DNA of 64,000 bases. Source: Xinfangfangia pollutisoli. GTDB taxonomy: Bacteria; Pseudomonadota; Alphaproteobacteria; Rhodobacterales; Rhodobacteraceae. How positions within the stretch are numbered: the first letter of the stretch is position 1; every line of letters begins with the position of its first letter. This document shows, in pieces, positions 8,738 to 22,826 of the stretch. The position numbers and the translations under genes are program-made. The DNA lies in assembly GCF_020179405.1 (NCBI RefSeq), contig NZ_JAICBZ010000002.1, positions 1-64,000 on the forward strand, written 5' to 3'. The notes beneath the pieces are model-generated. The model did not search any database. It saw only the letters and a list, made by a program, of their open reading frames with translations, and was not told the origin of the DNA.

Positions 8738-9661
8738 ATGACCCGCACCATCCTGATCGGCGCCCCGATCGACACTGGCCAGAAACGCCCCGGCTGCCTG
8801 ATGGGCCCGGCCGCCTATCGCGTGGCGGGGATCGCGCGCGAAATCGCCGCCGAGGGCCATGCGGTCGAAGACTGGGGCGATCTGAAGCTGCCGGCTCTGC
8901 AACAGGTGACCAGCCCCAATCCGGCGGTGCATTCGCTGGCCGAGACGCTGGGCTGGACCGAAGTTCTGCGCGAAAGGGTGGAAGAGGCGCTGGCCCTGGG
9001 CGGCTTTCCGGTGATCCTGGGCGGCGATCATTCGCTGGCGCTGGGATCGGTGGCCGGTGCCGCGGCCTTTGCCGCCGGTCAGGACCGGCCGCTGTTTCTG
9101 TTGTGGCTGGATGCGCATTCCGATTTCCACACGCCCCTGACCACCACCTCGGGCAATCTGCACGGCACGCCGCTGGCCTATATCAACGGCCGCGCGGGCT
9201 TCGATGCTTTCCCGGCCTTTCCCGCCCCGGTGCCGGCGGCGCGGATCTGCATGTTCGGCATCCGCTCGGTCGATCCGGCCGAGGAACAGGGCATGGCCGA
9301 GCGCGGCATCCAGCCCAATGACATGCGGGTGATCGACGAACACGGCATCGTCAAGCCCTTGCGCGACTTCCTGAACCGCTGCCGGCGCGAGGGGGGCATG
9401 CTGCATGTCTCGCTGGATGTCGATTTCCTCGACCCTTCCATCGCGCCTGCGGTCGGCACGACGGTGCCGGGCGGCACCACCTTCCGCGAGGCGCATCTGG
9501 TGATGGAATTGCTGCATGAATCGGGCCTGGTCACCAGCCTGGATCTGGTCGAGCTGAACCCGTTCCTCGACGATCGCGGCATGACGGCGCGGCTGATGGT
9601 CGATCTGGTCGGCAGCCTGATGGGCAAGAAGGTCTTTGACCGGCCCACCCGCGCGAAATAG
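8738..9661 (+). CDS. rocF: Arginase
   Basis: Mn-dependent hydrolysis of L-arginine to ornithine and urea; cytoplasmic. The 307-residue protein carries GGDHSLALG, the metal motif DAHSDFHT, and SLDVDFLDPSIAP, plus the arginase-type PGGTTFREA loop. It begins at ATG 8738, shortly after AACGGAG. It is transcribed away from holB and converges with the radical-SAM gene, with a repeat-type hairpin between them. Arginase rather than agmatinase is favoured by the N-terminal GAPIDTGQKRPGCLMGP. Confidence 0.88.
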   Translation: MTRTILIGAPIDTGQKRPGCLMGPAAYRVAGIAREIAAEGHAVEDWGDLKLPALQQVTSPNPAVHSLAETLGWTEVLRERVEEALALGGFPVILGGDHSLALGSVAGAAAFAAGQDRPLFLLWLDAHSDFHTPLTTTSGNLHGTPLAYINGRAGFDAFPAFPAPVPAARICMFGIRSVDPAEEQGMAERGIQPNDMRVIDEHGIVKPLRDFLNRCRREGGMLHVSLDVDFLDPSIAPAVGTTVPGGTTFREAHLVMELLHESGLVTSLDLVELNPFLDDRGMTARLMVDLVGSLMGKKVFDRPTRAK

Positions 9662-9667
9662 CCCGCT

Positions 9668-9718
9668 GCCTTCCTCTCTGCAAAAATATCCCGGGGGTCC
9701 GGGGGCAGAGCCCCCGGG
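9668..9718 (+). repeat. Intergenic repeat with terminator hairpin (AAATATCC family, head A)
   Basis: Starts TTCCTCTCTGCAAAAATATC and ends in a CCGGGGG-CAGAG-CCCCCGG hairpin (9699-9717). A near-identical element is at 44703-44754, and variants are at 14690-14750 and 37051-37090. It lies 7 bases after the arginase stop and before the convergent gene, so it probably acts as a terminator. Confidence 0.7.
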
Positions 9719-9729
9719 CGTGCGTCGCC

Positions 9730-10773
9730 CTAAAGATCCCGATAGGAATGCAGGCGCCCCTGCGGATCGGTCACCAGCCAGGCGCCTGCGCCATCGGGCT
9801 GCAGATAGCCGGGGCCCACCGGCACCTTGCCATGGCCGCCGGGGATATCCAGCACGTAAAGCGGCTGGCCTATCCCGGTCAGCCGCCCGCGCAGCGCTGC
9901 CATGATCGCCTGGCCCTCGGCCAGGGTCAGGCGGAAATGGCCGGTGCCCTTGGCCAGATCGGGATGGTGCAGGTAATAGGGTTTTACCCGATGCCGCAGC
10001 AGGGCGCGGAACAGGTCTTCCAAGACGCCCGCCTCGGCATTCACCCCCTTCAGCAACACCGTCTGTGACAGCAAGGGCACGCCTGCGCGGTTCAAGCGGC
10101 GCAGGGCCGCCCCGGCGGCGGGTGTCAGTTCCTCGGCATGGTTCACATGCAGGACCAGCCAGACCGGCAGGCGGCGATCCAGCACTTCGGCCAGCGCCTC
10201 GGTCACCTTCCCCGGCGCCACGACCGGCACGCGGGTATGGAAGCGCACCAGTTCGACCGTTTCAACCGTCTCCAGCCGGTCAAGCATCGCCCCCAGCCGG
10301 CGCGGCGACAGGCTGAGCGGGTCGCCGCCGGTGAAGATCACCTCGCGCACTGCCGGGGTTTCGCGCAGATAGGCGATCACCCGGTCGAATTCGGCCTCGG
10401 CCAGAGTGCCCGTCTCGCCCACGGTTTCGCGGCGAAAGCAGAAGCGGCAATAGACCTCGCAGGTCTGGGTCGCATGCAGGATGGCGCGGTCGGGATAGCG
10501 ATGGGTCAGGCCCGGCACGGGACGATGCGCATCATCGCCGATCGGATCTGCCAGTTCCTCGGGGCGCAGCTGCAATTCGCGCGGATCGGGCAGGAATTGC
10601 GCCTGCACCCCGGGCGCTGCCACGGCCAGCATCTCGGGGCTGACGCGCACGCGGAAGGCGGTTTCCACCGCCTCCAGCGCGGCGCGATCGGCGGGCGCGG
10701 TCAGGCCCAGATCCTGCAGCGCCTGAATGCTGGTGGCGGCGGCGGGTCGGGCAGGGGGGCGATGCGCGGTCAT
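9730..10773 (-). CDS. Lysine-2,3-aminomutase-like radical SAM protein (KamA/EpmB family)
   Basis: Radical SAM enzyme of 347 residues with the cluster motif CEVYCRFCFRR near residues 108-118, a VIFTGGDPLSLSP region, and the C-terminal YVLDIPGGHGKVPVGP typical of KamA/YjeK. PLP-dependent lysine aminomutation needs a conserved Lys in this C-terminal part. At this length, closer to EpmB than to clostridial KamA (about 415), it may make beta-lysine for EF-P modification. No efp or epmA is in the window, so the biological role is not settled. Confidence 0.82.
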   Translation of the reverse strand: MTAHRPPARPAAATSIQALQDLGLTAPADRAALEAVETAFRVRVSPEMLAVAAPGVQAQFLPDPRELQLRPEELADPIGDDAHRPVPGLTHRYPDRAILHATQTCEVYCRFCFRRETVGETGTLAEAEFDRVIAYLRETPAVREVIFTGGDPLSLSPRRLGAMLDRLETVETVELVRFHTRVPVVAPGKVTEALAEVLDRRLPVWLVLHVNHAEELTPAAGAALRRLNRAGVPLLSQTVLLKGVNAEAGVLEDLFRALLRHRVKPYYLHHPDLAKGTGHFRLTLAEGQAIMAALRGRLTGIGQPLYVLDIPGGHGKVPVGPGYLQPDGAGAWLVTDPQGRLHSYRDL

Positions 10774-10821
10774 GGGCCGCGCAGCTACAGCCGCGTGGCC
10801 GAAGCCGCAAGCCTGCTGCGC

Positions 10822-11091
10822 TTAATGGATGGGGAACTCGCCCACCACATGGCGCCATTCGCCGGGCCCGATCAGCTTGCGGTGGGTGAAGCGCACCGAA
10901 TGCAGCGGGCCCTCGATATTGCCCTGCCAGAATTCGATGAACCGGAACAGTTCCGGGTAATCGGGCGCCAGATCCATGTGCTGCCAGACGAAGGTGTTGA
11001 TAACATTGCGGTAATCCGGCATCCGGTAGAAGATTTCGGCCGTGGTCATCCCGTAGCCCTTCAGCATCAGTTCCGTCTCGCTGTGACCCAT
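10822..11091 (-). CDS. usg: Usg family protein
   Basis: An 89-residue protein ([20 protein letters not shown]) of the Usg family, found across alphaproteobacteria. Aromatic and charged residues are spread throughout, with no membrane segment. The function is not established. The start is supported by AAAGGAG on the minus strand, and a perfect hairpin (11104-11122) abuts that ribosome-binding site. It is divergent from gyrA. Confidence 0.8.
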   Translation of the reverse strand: MGHSETELMLKGYGMTTAEIFYRMPDYRNVINTFVWQHMDLAPDYPELFRFIEFWQGNIEGPLHSVRFTHRKLIGPGEWRHVVGEFPIH

Positions 11092-11294
11092 GGGCGCAAC
11101 TCCTTTCCTTGTCGCAAGGAAATCATGCCAGGGTTTACAAATCGTTCAACGATTTCAACGTTGTATCACTCGGGCGGCCTGAGTGCTGCCAGCGCCGCCC
11201 CCTCTGCCTTGCACCCAAGGAATGGGATGGTGTAAGGTCGCCGCAACAATATCTGGGCCCGGCGAAGGGGCCCGCGATCCAGGCAGGACAGACC
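11092..11294. promoter_or_regulatory. Divergent usg/gyrA control region with two perfect palindromes
   Basis: This 203-base region holds TTTCCTTG-TCG-CAAGGAAA (11104-11122), touching the usg ribosome-binding site, and AAATCGT-TCA-ACGATTT (11139-11155) near its centre. Either could be an operator, or the first an RNA hairpin that limits usg translation. The gyrA GTG at 11295 follows AGGCAGGACAG. No tRNA or small ORF was seen. Confidence 0.5.
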
Positions 11295-14015
11295 GTGGCC
11301 GATACCCCCGAAGATACTGGAATCACTGGCGATTTGCCCGAGCGGCCCGTGCATGACGGCCCCCAGATCGACATCGCGCAGGAAATGCGCACGGCCTATC
11401 TGGACTATGCGATGTCGGTCATCGTCAGCCGCGCGATCCCCGATCTGCGCGACGGGCTGAAGCCGGTGCATCGGCGTATTCTTTATGCAATGCAGGAAGT
11501 CGGCAACACGCCCGACAAGGCCTATCGCAAATCGGCCCGCCCGGTGGGCGACACGATGGGGAAATATCACCCGCATGGCGACAGCGCGATCTACGACGCG
11601 CTGGTGCGGATGGCGCAGCCCTTCTCGATGTCGCTGAAGCTGTTGGACGGGCAAGGGAATTTCGGCTCGATGGACGGCGATATGCCGGCCGCCATGCGCT
11701 ATACCGAAGTGCGGATGGACAAGCCCGCCACCTTCCTTCTGGCCGATATCGACAAGGACACGGTCGATTTCCAGGACAATTACGACGGCAAGGACCGCGA
11801 GCCCACGGTTCTTCCGGCGCGCTTCCCCAATATGCTGGTCAATGGCGCCGAGGGCATTGCCGTCGGCATGGCGACCCGCATCCCGCCGCATAACCTGGGC
11901 GAGGTGATCGACGCCACGCTGGCGCTGATCGACACGCCCGACATTTCCATGGAAGCGCTGATGGAGATCGTGCCCGCGCCCGATTTCCCCACGGGCGGGA
12001 TGATCCTGGGCCGCTCCGGCGCGCGCAAGGCCTATCTGGAAGGCCGCGGCTCGGTCATCGTGCGGGCGAAAACCCATGTCGAGGAAATCCGCAAGGACCG
12101 CTGGGCGATCATCGTCGACGAGATTCCCTATCAGGTGAACAAGGCCTCGATGGTGGAACGCATCGCCGAGACGATCCGCGAAAAGCGCATCGACGGCATC
12201 TCGAATGTCGCCGACGAATCCGACCGCGCCGGGGTGCGGGTGGTGATCGAGCTGAAGCGCGACGCCACGCCCGACGTGGTGCTGAACCAGCTTTGGCGTT
12301 TCACGCCGATGCAGATTTCCTTCGGCTGCAACATGCTGGCGCTGAATGGCGGCCGGCCCGAAACCCTGACGCTGCGCGATTTCCTGGCGCATTTCATCAC
12401 CTTCCGCGAGGAGGTGGTGGCCCGCCGCACCGCGTTCGAACTGCGCAAGGCGCGCGAGCGCAGCCATATCCTGTGCGGTCTGGCCGTGGCCGTGACCAAT
12501 GTCGACGAAGTCGTCGCCACGATCCGGTCTTCCGCCGATCCCTCGGAAGCGCGCGAGCGGCTGATGACCCGGCGCTGGCCCGCCCATTCCATCGCCGATT
12601 ACATCCGCCTGATCGACGATCCGACCCATACGATCAACGAGGACGGCACCTATAACCTGTCCGAAGTGCAGGCCCGCGCCATTCTGGAACTGCGCCTGCA
12701 GCGCCTGACCGCCCTGGGCGTCAAGGAAGTGACGGACGAGCTGGAAGAGCTGGCCGCCAAGATCAAGGATTACCTCGACATCCTGTCGTCGCGCGACCGG
12801 ATCATGGGGATCATCTCGGATGAATTGCGCGAGGTCAAAGCCGCCTTCGCCGTGCCCCGTCGCACCGAAATCGCCGATTGGGAAGGCGATATGGATGACG
12901 AGGATCTGATCGAGCGCGAGGACATGGTCGTCACCATCACCTCGGGCGGCTATATCAAGCGCACGCCTTTGGCCGAGTTCCGCAGCCAGAACCGCGGCGG
13001 CAAGGGCCTGTCTTCCATGGCCACCAAGGAAGACGACGTGGTGACGACGCTTTTCGTTGCCAATACCCATACCTGGCTGTTGTTCTTCACCACCACCGGC
13101 ATGGTCTACAAGCTGAAATGCTGGCGCCTGCCGGTGGCCGGCCGCACCGCCAAGGGCAAGGCGCTGGTCAATATCCTGCCGATCGAGCCGGGCGTGTCGA
13201 TCGCCGCGCTGATGCCGGTCGATGTGCCGGAAGACGAATGGGACAAGCTGCAGATCGTCTTCGCAACCTCGGATGGCGATGTGCGGCAGAACGACCTGTC
13301 GGATTTCACCAATGTCATGCGCAACGGCAAGATCGCGATGAAACTGCCCGAGGGCGTGACGCTGGTGAATGCCGCCATTGCCGATGACCGCGACGATGTG
13401 ATGCTGGTCACCCGCGGCGGCCGCGCCATCCGCTTCCCCACGACCGAGATCCGCGTCTTCAAGTCGCGCGGCTCGACCGGGGTGCGCGGGATCCGTCTGG
13501 GCGCCGAGGACAGCGTGGTCTCGATGGCGATCATCCGCCATTTCGACGCGACGCCCGAAGAACGCGCCGCCTATCTGAAGCAGCGCCGCCTGATGGCCGG
13601 TGTGACCGAGGACGAGGCCGCGGATGAGGACGAAGAGGCCGTGGCGGCGGGCCAGCTGTCGCCCGAACGCTATGCCGAAATGTCGGCGGCCGAGGATCTG
13701 ATCCTGACCATCACCGCCGGCGGGTCGGGCAAGCTGTCTTCCTCGCATGACTATCCGGTGCGCGGCCGGGGCGGCATGGGCGTGAAGGCGATCTCGCCCG
13801 GTCCGCGCGGCGGCCGCATCGTCGCGGCCTTCCCGGTGGATCTGTCCGACCAGATCATGCTGGCCACCTCGACCGGCCAGTCGATCCGCACGCCGGTGGA
13901 ACAGGTAAGCTTCCGCTCGCGTTCGGCCGGCGGGGTCCGGGTCTTCAACGTTGCGGCGGATGAGGAAGTGGTCTCGGTCGCCCGGGTGGCGGAACAGGGC
14001 GATGAGCCCGCTTGA
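11295..14015 (+). CDS. gyrA: DNA gyrase subunit A
   Basis: The breakage-reunion subunit of gyrase; introduces negative supercoils with GyrB. The 906-residue protein starts at GTG 11295 (MADTPEDTG). It contains the active-site Tyr136 in AMRYTEVRM, the quinolone region [18 protein letters not shown] with the wild-type Ser and Asp, and the C-terminal beta-pinwheel with a GyrA box (QNRGGKG). An acidic insertion ([15 protein letters not shown]) lies in the C-terminal domain. The open frame extends upstream to 11109, but that part is non-homologous leader. Its last 14 bases overlap the next gene. Confidence 0.97.
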   Translation: MADTPEDTGITGDLPERPVHDGPQIDIAQEMRTAYLDYAMSVIVSRAIPDLRDGLKPVHRRILYAMQEVGNTPDKAYRKSARPVGDTMGKYHPHGDSAIYDALVRMAQPFSMSLKLLDGQGNFGSMDGDMPAAMRYTEVRMDKPATFLLADIDKDTVDFQDNYDGKDREPTVLPARFPNMLVNGAEGIAVGMATRIPPHNLGEVIDATLALIDTPDISMEALMEIVPAPDFPTGGMILGRSGARKAYLEGRGSVIVRAKTHVEEIRKDRWAIIVDEIPYQVNKASMVERIAETIREKRIDGISNVADESDRAGVRVVIELKRDATPDVVLNQLWRFTPMQISFGCNMLALNGGRPETLTLRDFLAHFITFREEVVARRTAFELRKARERSHILCGLAVAVTNVDEVVATIRSSADPSEARERLMTRRWPAHSIADYIRLIDDPTHTINEDGTYNLSEVQARAILELRLQRLTALGVKEVTDELEELAAKIKDYLDILSSRDRIMGIISDELREVKAAFAVPRRTEIADWEGDMDDEDLIEREDMVVTITSGGYIKRTPLAEFRSQNRGGKGLSSMATKEDDVVTTLFVANTHTWLLFFTTTGMVYKLKCWRLPVAGRTAKGKALVNILPIEPGVSIAALMPVDVPEDEWDKLQIVFATSDGDVRQNDLSDFTNVMRNGKIAMKLPEGVTLVNAAIADDRDDVMLVTRGGRAIRFPTTEIRVFKSRGSTGVRGIRLGAEDSVVSMAIIRHFDATPEERAAYLKQRRLMAGVTEDEAADEDEEAVAAGQLSPERYAEMSAAEDLILTITAGGSGKLSSSHDYPVRGRGGMGVKAISPGPRGGRIVAAFPVDLSDQIMLATSTGQSIRTPVEQVSFRSRSAGGVRVFNVAADEEVVSVARVAEQGDEPA

Positions 14016-14298
14016 GGCCCGGCTCGCGGCGCTTGCCGCCGCGGGCGCGACGGAAACCTATGGCGCGCTGGCCCGCGATCTGGGCCTGCGCCTGGGCGCC
14101 CTGACCGCGGCGCTTGAGATGCTGATGGAACAGGATACCGACCAGGGCCGCCCGCTGCGCGCGGCCCTTTTGCGGGCCCGGCTGGGCGACGGCCTGCCGG
14201 CGCGCGGCTTTTTCGACAAGGCGGCGGATCTGGGCCATGACATTTCCGACCCCGCCGGCTTCACTGCCGACCAGCGGCGGCGCTTAAGCGGCCGGTAA
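14002..14298 (+). CDS. Small hypothetical protein overlapping the gyrA 3' end
   Basis: A 98-residue frame starting at ATG 14002 inside the end of gyrA ([20 protein letters not shown]). The sequence [22 protein letters not shown] looks like a helical, possibly winged-helix-like segment. Codon use matches neighbouring genes, and the overlap suggests translational coupling to gyrA. I do not recognise the family. Confidence 0.65.
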   Translation: MSPLEARLAALAAAGATETYGALARDLGLRLGALTAALEMLMEQDTDQGRPLRAALLRARLGDGLPARGFFDKAADLGHDISDPAGFTADQRRRLSGR

Positions 14299-14336
14299 CC
14301 CTTTGCGGCCAGACTGTGCCGCAAGGAGCCCCGCGC

Positions 14337-14687
14337 ATGAACCTCTATCATTGCCTGATCGAACTGCGGCCCGAAGCCCGCGCCCTGGCCTTTGCCCAGG
14401 CGGCGCAGCATTGGCTGGACGCGCTGCAGGGCCAGGGCCTGATCAGCGGCTGGCGGCTGATGCGGCGCAAATTCGGCCTCGCCTCGGGCGCGCATTCCGA
14501 TTTCCTTCTGGAAATCGAAATCCCGGGCCTTGCCACGCTGGACGCGGCCTTCTCGGCGCTCGCCATGTCGGATGACGATGCCCAACGCCGCTACGACCAG
14601 ATGCATGGCATGATCGCCAGCGCCGAAGTCGGACTTTACCGGCCCTATCCCGACCCGTCGCAACGCGAACGCATCGCCCTGATCTGA
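14337..14687 (+). CDS. Small conserved-looking protein, possibly DUF6614
   Basis: A 116-residue protein from ATG 14337 (MNLYHCLIELRPEARALAFA), with AAGGAG a few bases upstream; an earlier in-frame ATG at 14316 has no such site. The alternating beta/alpha pattern and its size resemble a dimeric alpha/beta-barrel (ferredoxin-like) fold. I associate it, with limited certainty, with the DUF6614 family. It is followed by a palindromic repeat. Confidence 0.68.
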   Translation: MNLYHCLIELRPEARALAFAQAAQHWLDALQGQGLISGWRLMRRKFGLASGAHSDFLLEIEIPGLATLDAAFSALAMSDDDAQRRYDQMHGMIASAEVGLYRPYPDPSQRERIALI

Positions 14688-14689
14688 TC

Positions 14690-14750
14690 CGTTTCATCTG
14701 TCCCGAAATATCCCGGGGTGAGCGGCGCAGCCGCGAGGGGCAGCGCCCCT
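14690..14750 (+). repeat. Intergenic repeat (AAATATCC family, head B) with two hairpins
   Basis: Begins TTTCATCTGTC, then AAATATCCCGGGG, followed by hairpins GCGGC-GCA-GCCGC (14722 on) and AGGGGC-AGC-GCCCCT (14736-14750). The same head in reverse orientation is at 37070-37096. It follows the stop of the preceding gene by a few bases and likely terminates it before trmFO. Confidence 0.6.
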
Positions 14751-14796
14751 TTGCAGCGCTTGCCAGCCCGCGCCCCGCCCGCTACATCGCGGGGCC

Positions 14797-16122
14797 ATGG
14801 AACCCCTTCACATCATCGGCGGCGGCATGGCCGGATCCGAGGCGGCCTGGCAGGCCGCCCGGGCCGGCGTGCCGGTCGTTTTGCACGAGATGCGGCCCCA
14901 GGTCGCCACCTTCGCCCATCGCACCGGCGATTTCGCCGAAATGGTCTGCTCGAATTCCTTCCGCTCGGATGATGACGAACGCAATGCCGTGGGTCTTCTG
15001 CATTGGGAAATGCGGGCGGCGCAGGGGTTGATCATGGAAATGGCGACCCGCCATCGCCTGCCCGCCGGCGGCGCCCTGGCGGTGGACCGCGATCCTTTCG
15101 CCGCGGCGGTGACCGAGCGGCTGAAATCGCATCCGCTGATTTCCACGTCTTATGAAGAGGTTGCCGAACTTCCTTCATCCGGGCACTGGATCATCGCCAC
15201 CGGCCCCCTGACCAGCCCCGCGCTGGCCGAAAGCATCCGCGCTGCGACCGGGGCCGATGCGCTGGCCTTCTTCGATGCCATCGCGCCGATCGTCTATGCC
15301 GATACGGTCGACATGTCGGTGGCCTGGATGCAGTCGCGCTATGACAAGGGCGAGACGGCGGAAGAACAGACCGCCTATATGAACTGCCCGATGGACAAAG
15401 CCCAGTACGAGGCCTTCATCGACGCGATCCTGGCGGCGGAAAAGACCGAGTTCCACGACGGCGAAACGGCGGGCTATTTCGATGGCTGCCTGCCGATCGA
15501 GGTTATGGCCGAACGCGGCCGCGAAACCCTGCGCTTCGGCCCGATGAAGCCCGTGGGCCTGACCAATCCGCATAACCCGGTCAAGCCCTACGCCGTGGTG
15601 CAGCTGCGCCGCGACAACAAGCTGGGCACGCTCTACAATATCGTGGGCTTCCAGACCAAGATGAAGTACGGCGCGCAAACCGCTGTTTTCAAGATGATTC
15701 CCGGGCTTGAGAATGCCAGTTTCGCCCGGCTTGGCGGCATTCACCGCAACACGTTCATCAACTCGCCCACGCTGCTGGACGATCAGATGCGCCTGCGCAG
15801 CCGCCCGAACATCCGCTTCGCCGGCCAGATCACCGGGGTCGAGGGCTATGTCGAATCCGCCGCCATGGGCCTTCTGGCGGGCCGCATGGCCGCGGCCGAG
15901 ATCAAGGGCCAGGTCCTGCCGCCACCGCCGCCGGAAACCGCGATGGGCGCGCTGATCACCCATATCACCGGCGGGGCCGAGGCGAAGACCTTCCAGCCGA
16001 TGAACGTGAACTTCGGCCTCTTCCCCCCGATCGACGCCAAGGGCGGCCGCAAGGGCCGCAAGGACCGCTACAAGGCCTATACCGACCGCGCCAAACAGGC
16101 CTTTACGGAATGGCTCGGGTAA
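14797..16122 (+). CDS. trmFO: Methylenetetrahydrofolate-tRNA-(uracil-5-)-methyltransferase
   Basis: Makes 5-methyluridine at position 54 of tRNA, using methylenetetrahydrofolate and FADH2. The 441-residue protein opens with the FAD motif [14 protein letters not shown] and the diagnostic [10 protein letters not shown]. The C-terminal half has [17 protein letters not shown] and [12 protein letters not shown], all standard for TrmFO. It overlaps gluQ by 13 bases, pairing two tRNA-modification genes. Confidence 0.96.
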   Translation: MEPLHIIGGGMAGSEAAWQAARAGVPVVLHEMRPQVATFAHRTGDFAEMVCSNSFRSDDDERNAVGLLHWEMRAAQGLIMEMATRHRLPAGGALAVDRDPFAAAVTERLKSHPLISTSYEEVAELPSSGHWIIATGPLTSPALAESIRAATGADALAFFDAIAPIVYADTVDMSVAWMQSRYDKGETAEEQTAYMNCPMDKAQYEAFIDAILAAEKTEFHDGETAGYFDGCLPIEVMAERGRETLRFGPMKPVGLTNPHNPVKPYAVVQLRRDNKLGTLYNIVGFQTKMKYGAQTAVFKMIPGLENASFARLGGIHRNTFINSPTLLDDQMRLRSRPNIRFAGQITGVEGYVESAAMGLLAGRMAAAEIKGQVLPPPPPETAMGALITHITGGAEAKTFQPMNVNFGLFPPIDAKGGRKGRKDRYKAYTDRAKQAFTEWLG

Positions 16123-16928
16123 CCCGCTTCGCCCCGTCACCCACCGGGCCCCTGCATCTGGGCCATGCCTATGCGGCACTGGTGGCGGCCGAACGGGGCG
16201 ACCGCTTTCTCCTCAGGATCGAGGATATCGACCAGGCGCGTTGCCGCTGGGCCTATGAGGTGGCGATCTATCAGGATCTGGGCTGGCTGGGCCTGCGCTG
16301 GGAGGTGCCGGTCCTGCACCAGTCGGCGCGGCTGCCGCTGTATCAGGCAGCGCTTGACCGGCTGGCGGCGCAGGGGCTGACCTATCATTGCACCTGTTCG
16401 CGCGGCGATATCCGCGCCGCCCTGTCGGCGCCGCAGGAAGGCGCGCCGATGATCGGGCCGGATGGGCCGATCTATCCCGGCACGTGCCGCGACAAGGGCC
16501 TGACCGAAGGCGCGGTGCGGCTGAACATGGCCCGCGCGATGGCGCGGCTGGGCGAGGTCGCCTATCTGGAAACCGGCACCGATCCCGGGACGCATCGTTT
16601 CGATGCCGCGCGGATGAGCCACGAGATCGGCGATGTGGTGCTGGCGCGGCGCGATATCGGCACGTCTTACCATCTGGCCGTCGTGGTGGATGACGCCGCG
16701 CAGGGGATCACCGAAGTCACCCGCGGCGCAGATCTGGCGCCCGCGACGCCGCTGCATGTGCTGCTGCAACAGCTGCTGGGCCTGCCGACACCGATCTACC
16801 ACCACCACCGGCTGATCCGTGACAGCCAGGGCAAGAGGCTGGCCAAGCGCGACGATGCCCGCGCGCTGGCAAAATATCGTGCCGAGGGGGCGACGCCCGC
16901 AGACATTTGCCGCATGGTCGGTCTGTAG
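16110..16928 (+). CDS. gluQ: Glutamyl-Q tRNA(Asp) synthetase
   Basis: Truncated glutamyl-tRNA synthetase paralogue that glutamylates queuosine 34 of tRNA-Asp. At 272 residues it has only the catalytic core: [18 protein letters not shown] (HIGH-like) at the N-terminus, Cys-containing CTCSRGD and TCRDKG segments expected to bind zinc, and [10 protein letters not shown] as the KMSKS equivalent. No anticodon-binding domain is present, as in the YadB family. It overlaps the end of trmFO and converges with hisI. Confidence 0.93.
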   Translation: MARVTRFAPSPTGPLHLGHAYAALVAAERGDRFLLRIEDIDQARCRWAYEVAIYQDLGWLGLRWEVPVLHQSARLPLYQAALDRLAAQGLTYHCTCSRGDIRAALSAPQEGAPMIGPDGPIYPGTCRDKGLTEGAVRLNMARAMARLGEVAYLETGTDPGTHRFDAARMSHEIGDVVLARRDIGTSYHLAVVVDDAAQGITEVTRGADLAPATPLHVLLQQLLGLPTPIYHHHRLIRDSQGKRLAKRDDARALAKYRAEGATPADICRMVGL

Positions 16929-16929
16929 C

Positions 16930-16951
16930 CAAATTCCTTCGAAGGAATTTG
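16930..16951. terminator. Perfect palindrome between convergent gluQ and hisI
   Basis: Self-complementary 22-base element with arms CAAATTCCTT and AAGGAATTTG around CG. It sits directly after the gluQ stop and before the hisI stop. As RNA it forms a stable hairpin from either strand, so it probably serves as a shared terminator. It resembles the TTTTC-GAAAA palindromes elsewhere but has a different core. Confidence 0.6.
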
Positions 16952-16956
16952 CGCCC

Positions 16957-17316
16957 CTAAACCATCGGCGCGCTGATCACCACTTCCTGCCCGTCGCGCA
17001 GCGCGGTGTAGAAGCAGGATCGCCGGTTGGTATGGCAGGCCGGGCCTTCCTGGGTCACCAGCGCCAGCAGGCAGTCGCGGTCGCAGTCGATCCGCAACTC
17101 CACCAGCTGTTGCACATGGCCCGAGGTTGCGCCCTTGGCCCAGAGTTCCCCGCGCGAGCGGCTCCAATAGGTGACCTGGCCGGTCTGCAGCGTATGGGCC
17201 AGCGACACCGCGTTCATCCAGGCCATCATCAGCACTTCGCCGCTGGCATGGTCCTGCGCGATGCAGGGGATCAGCCCATCGGCATTGTACTTTAGGCTTG
17301 CCGGGTCGAAAGCCAT
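16957..17316 (-). CDS. hisI: Phosphoribosyl-AMP cyclohydrolase
   Basis: Third step of histidine biosynthesis: opens the adenine ring of phosphoribosyl-AMP. The 119-residue single-domain form (no HisE fusion) shows [17 protein letters not shown] and the DCDRDCLL zinc region, with a later Cys in [13 protein letters not shown]. The start at ATG 17316 ([15 protein letters not shown]) is set by AAGGAG just upstream; the open frame continues further but without homology. It is divergent from the NifU-like gene. Confidence 0.95.
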   Translation of the reverse strand: MAFDPASLKYNADGLIPCIAQDHASGEVLMMAWMNAVSLAHTLQTGQVTYWSRSRGELWAKGATSGHVQQLVELRIDCDRDCLLALVTQEGPACHTNRRSCFYTALRDGQEVVISAPMV

Positions 17317-17377
17317 GTCTCTCTCCTTGGCGGGTCGGGGCGGGCCGATTACATAGGGGGCCGCGGAGGGCATGTCC

Positions 17378-17827
17378 ATGAGCGACGCCGATCTTGTGAA
17401 ACTGTATTCCGGGCGCATTCTGGCGCTGGCGGCGGATATTCCGCTGACCGGGCGGCTGGCCTCCCCGCAGGGCACGGCGCGGCGGCGGTCACCGCTGTGC
17501 GGATCGACCGTCACGGCCGATCTGGTGCTGGCTGACGGGCGGGTGGCGGAATTCGCCCAGGACGTGAAGGCCTGCGCGCTTGGCCAGGCCTCGGCGGCGG
17601 TGCTGGGGCAGGTGGTCCTGGGCCGCAGCCGGGCCGAGCTGGAAGCGGCGCGCGATGCGCTGCGGGCGATGCTGAAAGAGGGCGGGCCGGTGCCGGCGGC
17701 GCCGTTCGACGGCTATGAAGTGCTGCTGCCGGCGCGCGATTACAAGAATCGCCATGCCTCGATCCTGCTGGCGCTGGAGGCCGCTTGCGAGGCTTTTGAG
17801 GCCGCCGAGAAGGCCCAGGCCGTCTGA
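17378..17827 (+). CDS. IscU/NifU-like iron-sulfur scaffold-related protein
   Basis: A 149-residue member of the NifU N-terminal/IscU fold. Two of the three cluster Cys are visible (Cys41 in SPLCGSTV and Cys66 in [10 protein letters not shown]). The third position, normally HCS, reads RHAS, so the canonical ligand is missing. I prefer ATG 17378 over ATG 17372, because GGAGGG at 17365-17370 is too close to the first. It is divergent from hisI. With one ligand lost, a carrier or accessory role in Fe-S assembly is possible; a complete scaffold is less likely. Confidence 0.78.
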   Translation: MSDADLVKLYSGRILALAADIPLTGRLASPQGTARRRSPLCGSTVTADLVLADGRVAEFAQDVKACALGQASAAVLGQVVLGRSRAELEAARDALRAMLKEGGPVPAAPFDGYEVLLPARDYKNRHASILLALEAACEAFEAAEKAQAV

Positions 17828-17840
17828 TCCTGTCCAGACC

Positions 17841-17878
17841 AAAAAAAACCGCCGCGCACCGGGGGACGGTGGCGGCGG
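17841..17878 (-). terminator. Strong intrinsic terminator for a minus-strand transcript
   Basis: Read on the minus strand, a 12-bp GC stem with one bulge (arms CCGCCGCCACCG and CGGTGCGCGGCGG) and a short loop is followed by eight T residues. The matching upstream gene is the small membrane peptide at 17979-18101. On the plus strand there is no T-run, so it does not primarily serve the NifU-like gene. Confidence 0.82.
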
Positions 17879-17978
17879 CAGGCGCGTGTCTGAGGCGCGC
17901 TGGGGATGCATCCGAAAGGCCGGGACAGGCAGGGGATGCGCGCGCCCGGGGAACAGACCGCAGGCAGAAACCGAAAAT

Positions 17979-18101
17979 TCAGGCGGCGCCGGGCAGGGCC
18001 AGGGCCAGGATCAGGACGGCAAACAGCAGCACCACGCCCAGCGCGTCTTCGGCGACCGAGGGCTCGCGGCGGGGCATCAGGGCTTTCAGGCGGGTCATCA
18101 T
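17979..18101 (-). CDS. Small single-pass membrane peptide (40 residues)
   Basis: A short gene of 41 codons, starting with tandem ATGs (18101, 18098). It encodes a basic N-terminus (MMTRLKALMPRREP), then a short acidic/linker part, and one hydrophobic helix (LGVVLLFAVLILALALPGAA) to the C-terminus. GGAGGA lies 9 bases before the first ATG, and an intrinsic terminator lies about 100 bases downstream. It follows recG on the same strand after a 125-base AT-richer gap. I do not recognise the family; membrane location is inferred from the helix. Confidence 0.72.
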   Translation of the reverse strand: MMTRLKALMPRREPSVAEDALGVVLLFAVLILALALPGAA

Positions 18102-18130
18102 GGCGTGGTGTCCTCCGTTCCTTGTTGCCC

Positions 18131-18146
18131 GATTGTTCTCACAATC
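18131..18146. promoter_or_regulatory. Inverted repeat upstream of the small membrane peptide gene
   Basis: Perfect GATTGT-TCTC-ACAATC, about 15 bases before the ribosome-binding site of the 40-residue peptide gene, in an unusually AT-rich patch (18120-18195). It may be an operator or a 5' RNA hairpin. No clear promoter boxes were identified around it. Confidence 0.4.
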
Positions 18147-18226
18147 CTTAACGGCTGTAAAGAACTTAGTGGGAACATTTGTGAAAAATTAAGGAACACC
18201 GGGGCAGGGCGCGCTGTGGCGCCCGG

Positions 18227-22734
<4,508 letters not shown>

Positions 22735-22826
22735 TTAGGCGGAGGGGCGCGGCAGGTAAAGGCGGGGCGATGATGGGGAAAGGCTGGGCGCGACGGCGAA
22801 GGGCTGGGCGCGAGGGGCCGCGCCGG

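Noticed and set aside
9668-9718. Insertion sequence remnant
   Set aside because: No transposase, no terminal inverted repeats with target duplication; it is a short hairpin repeat after a stop codon.
11166-13748. 860-codon minus-strand open frame opposite gyrA
   Set aside because: Shadow of gyrA codons with no motifs; gyrA is unambiguous.
18131-18180. CtrA box near the small membrane peptide gene (TTAA near 18148)
   Set aside because: The second half-site at the right distance is AAAG, not TTAA.
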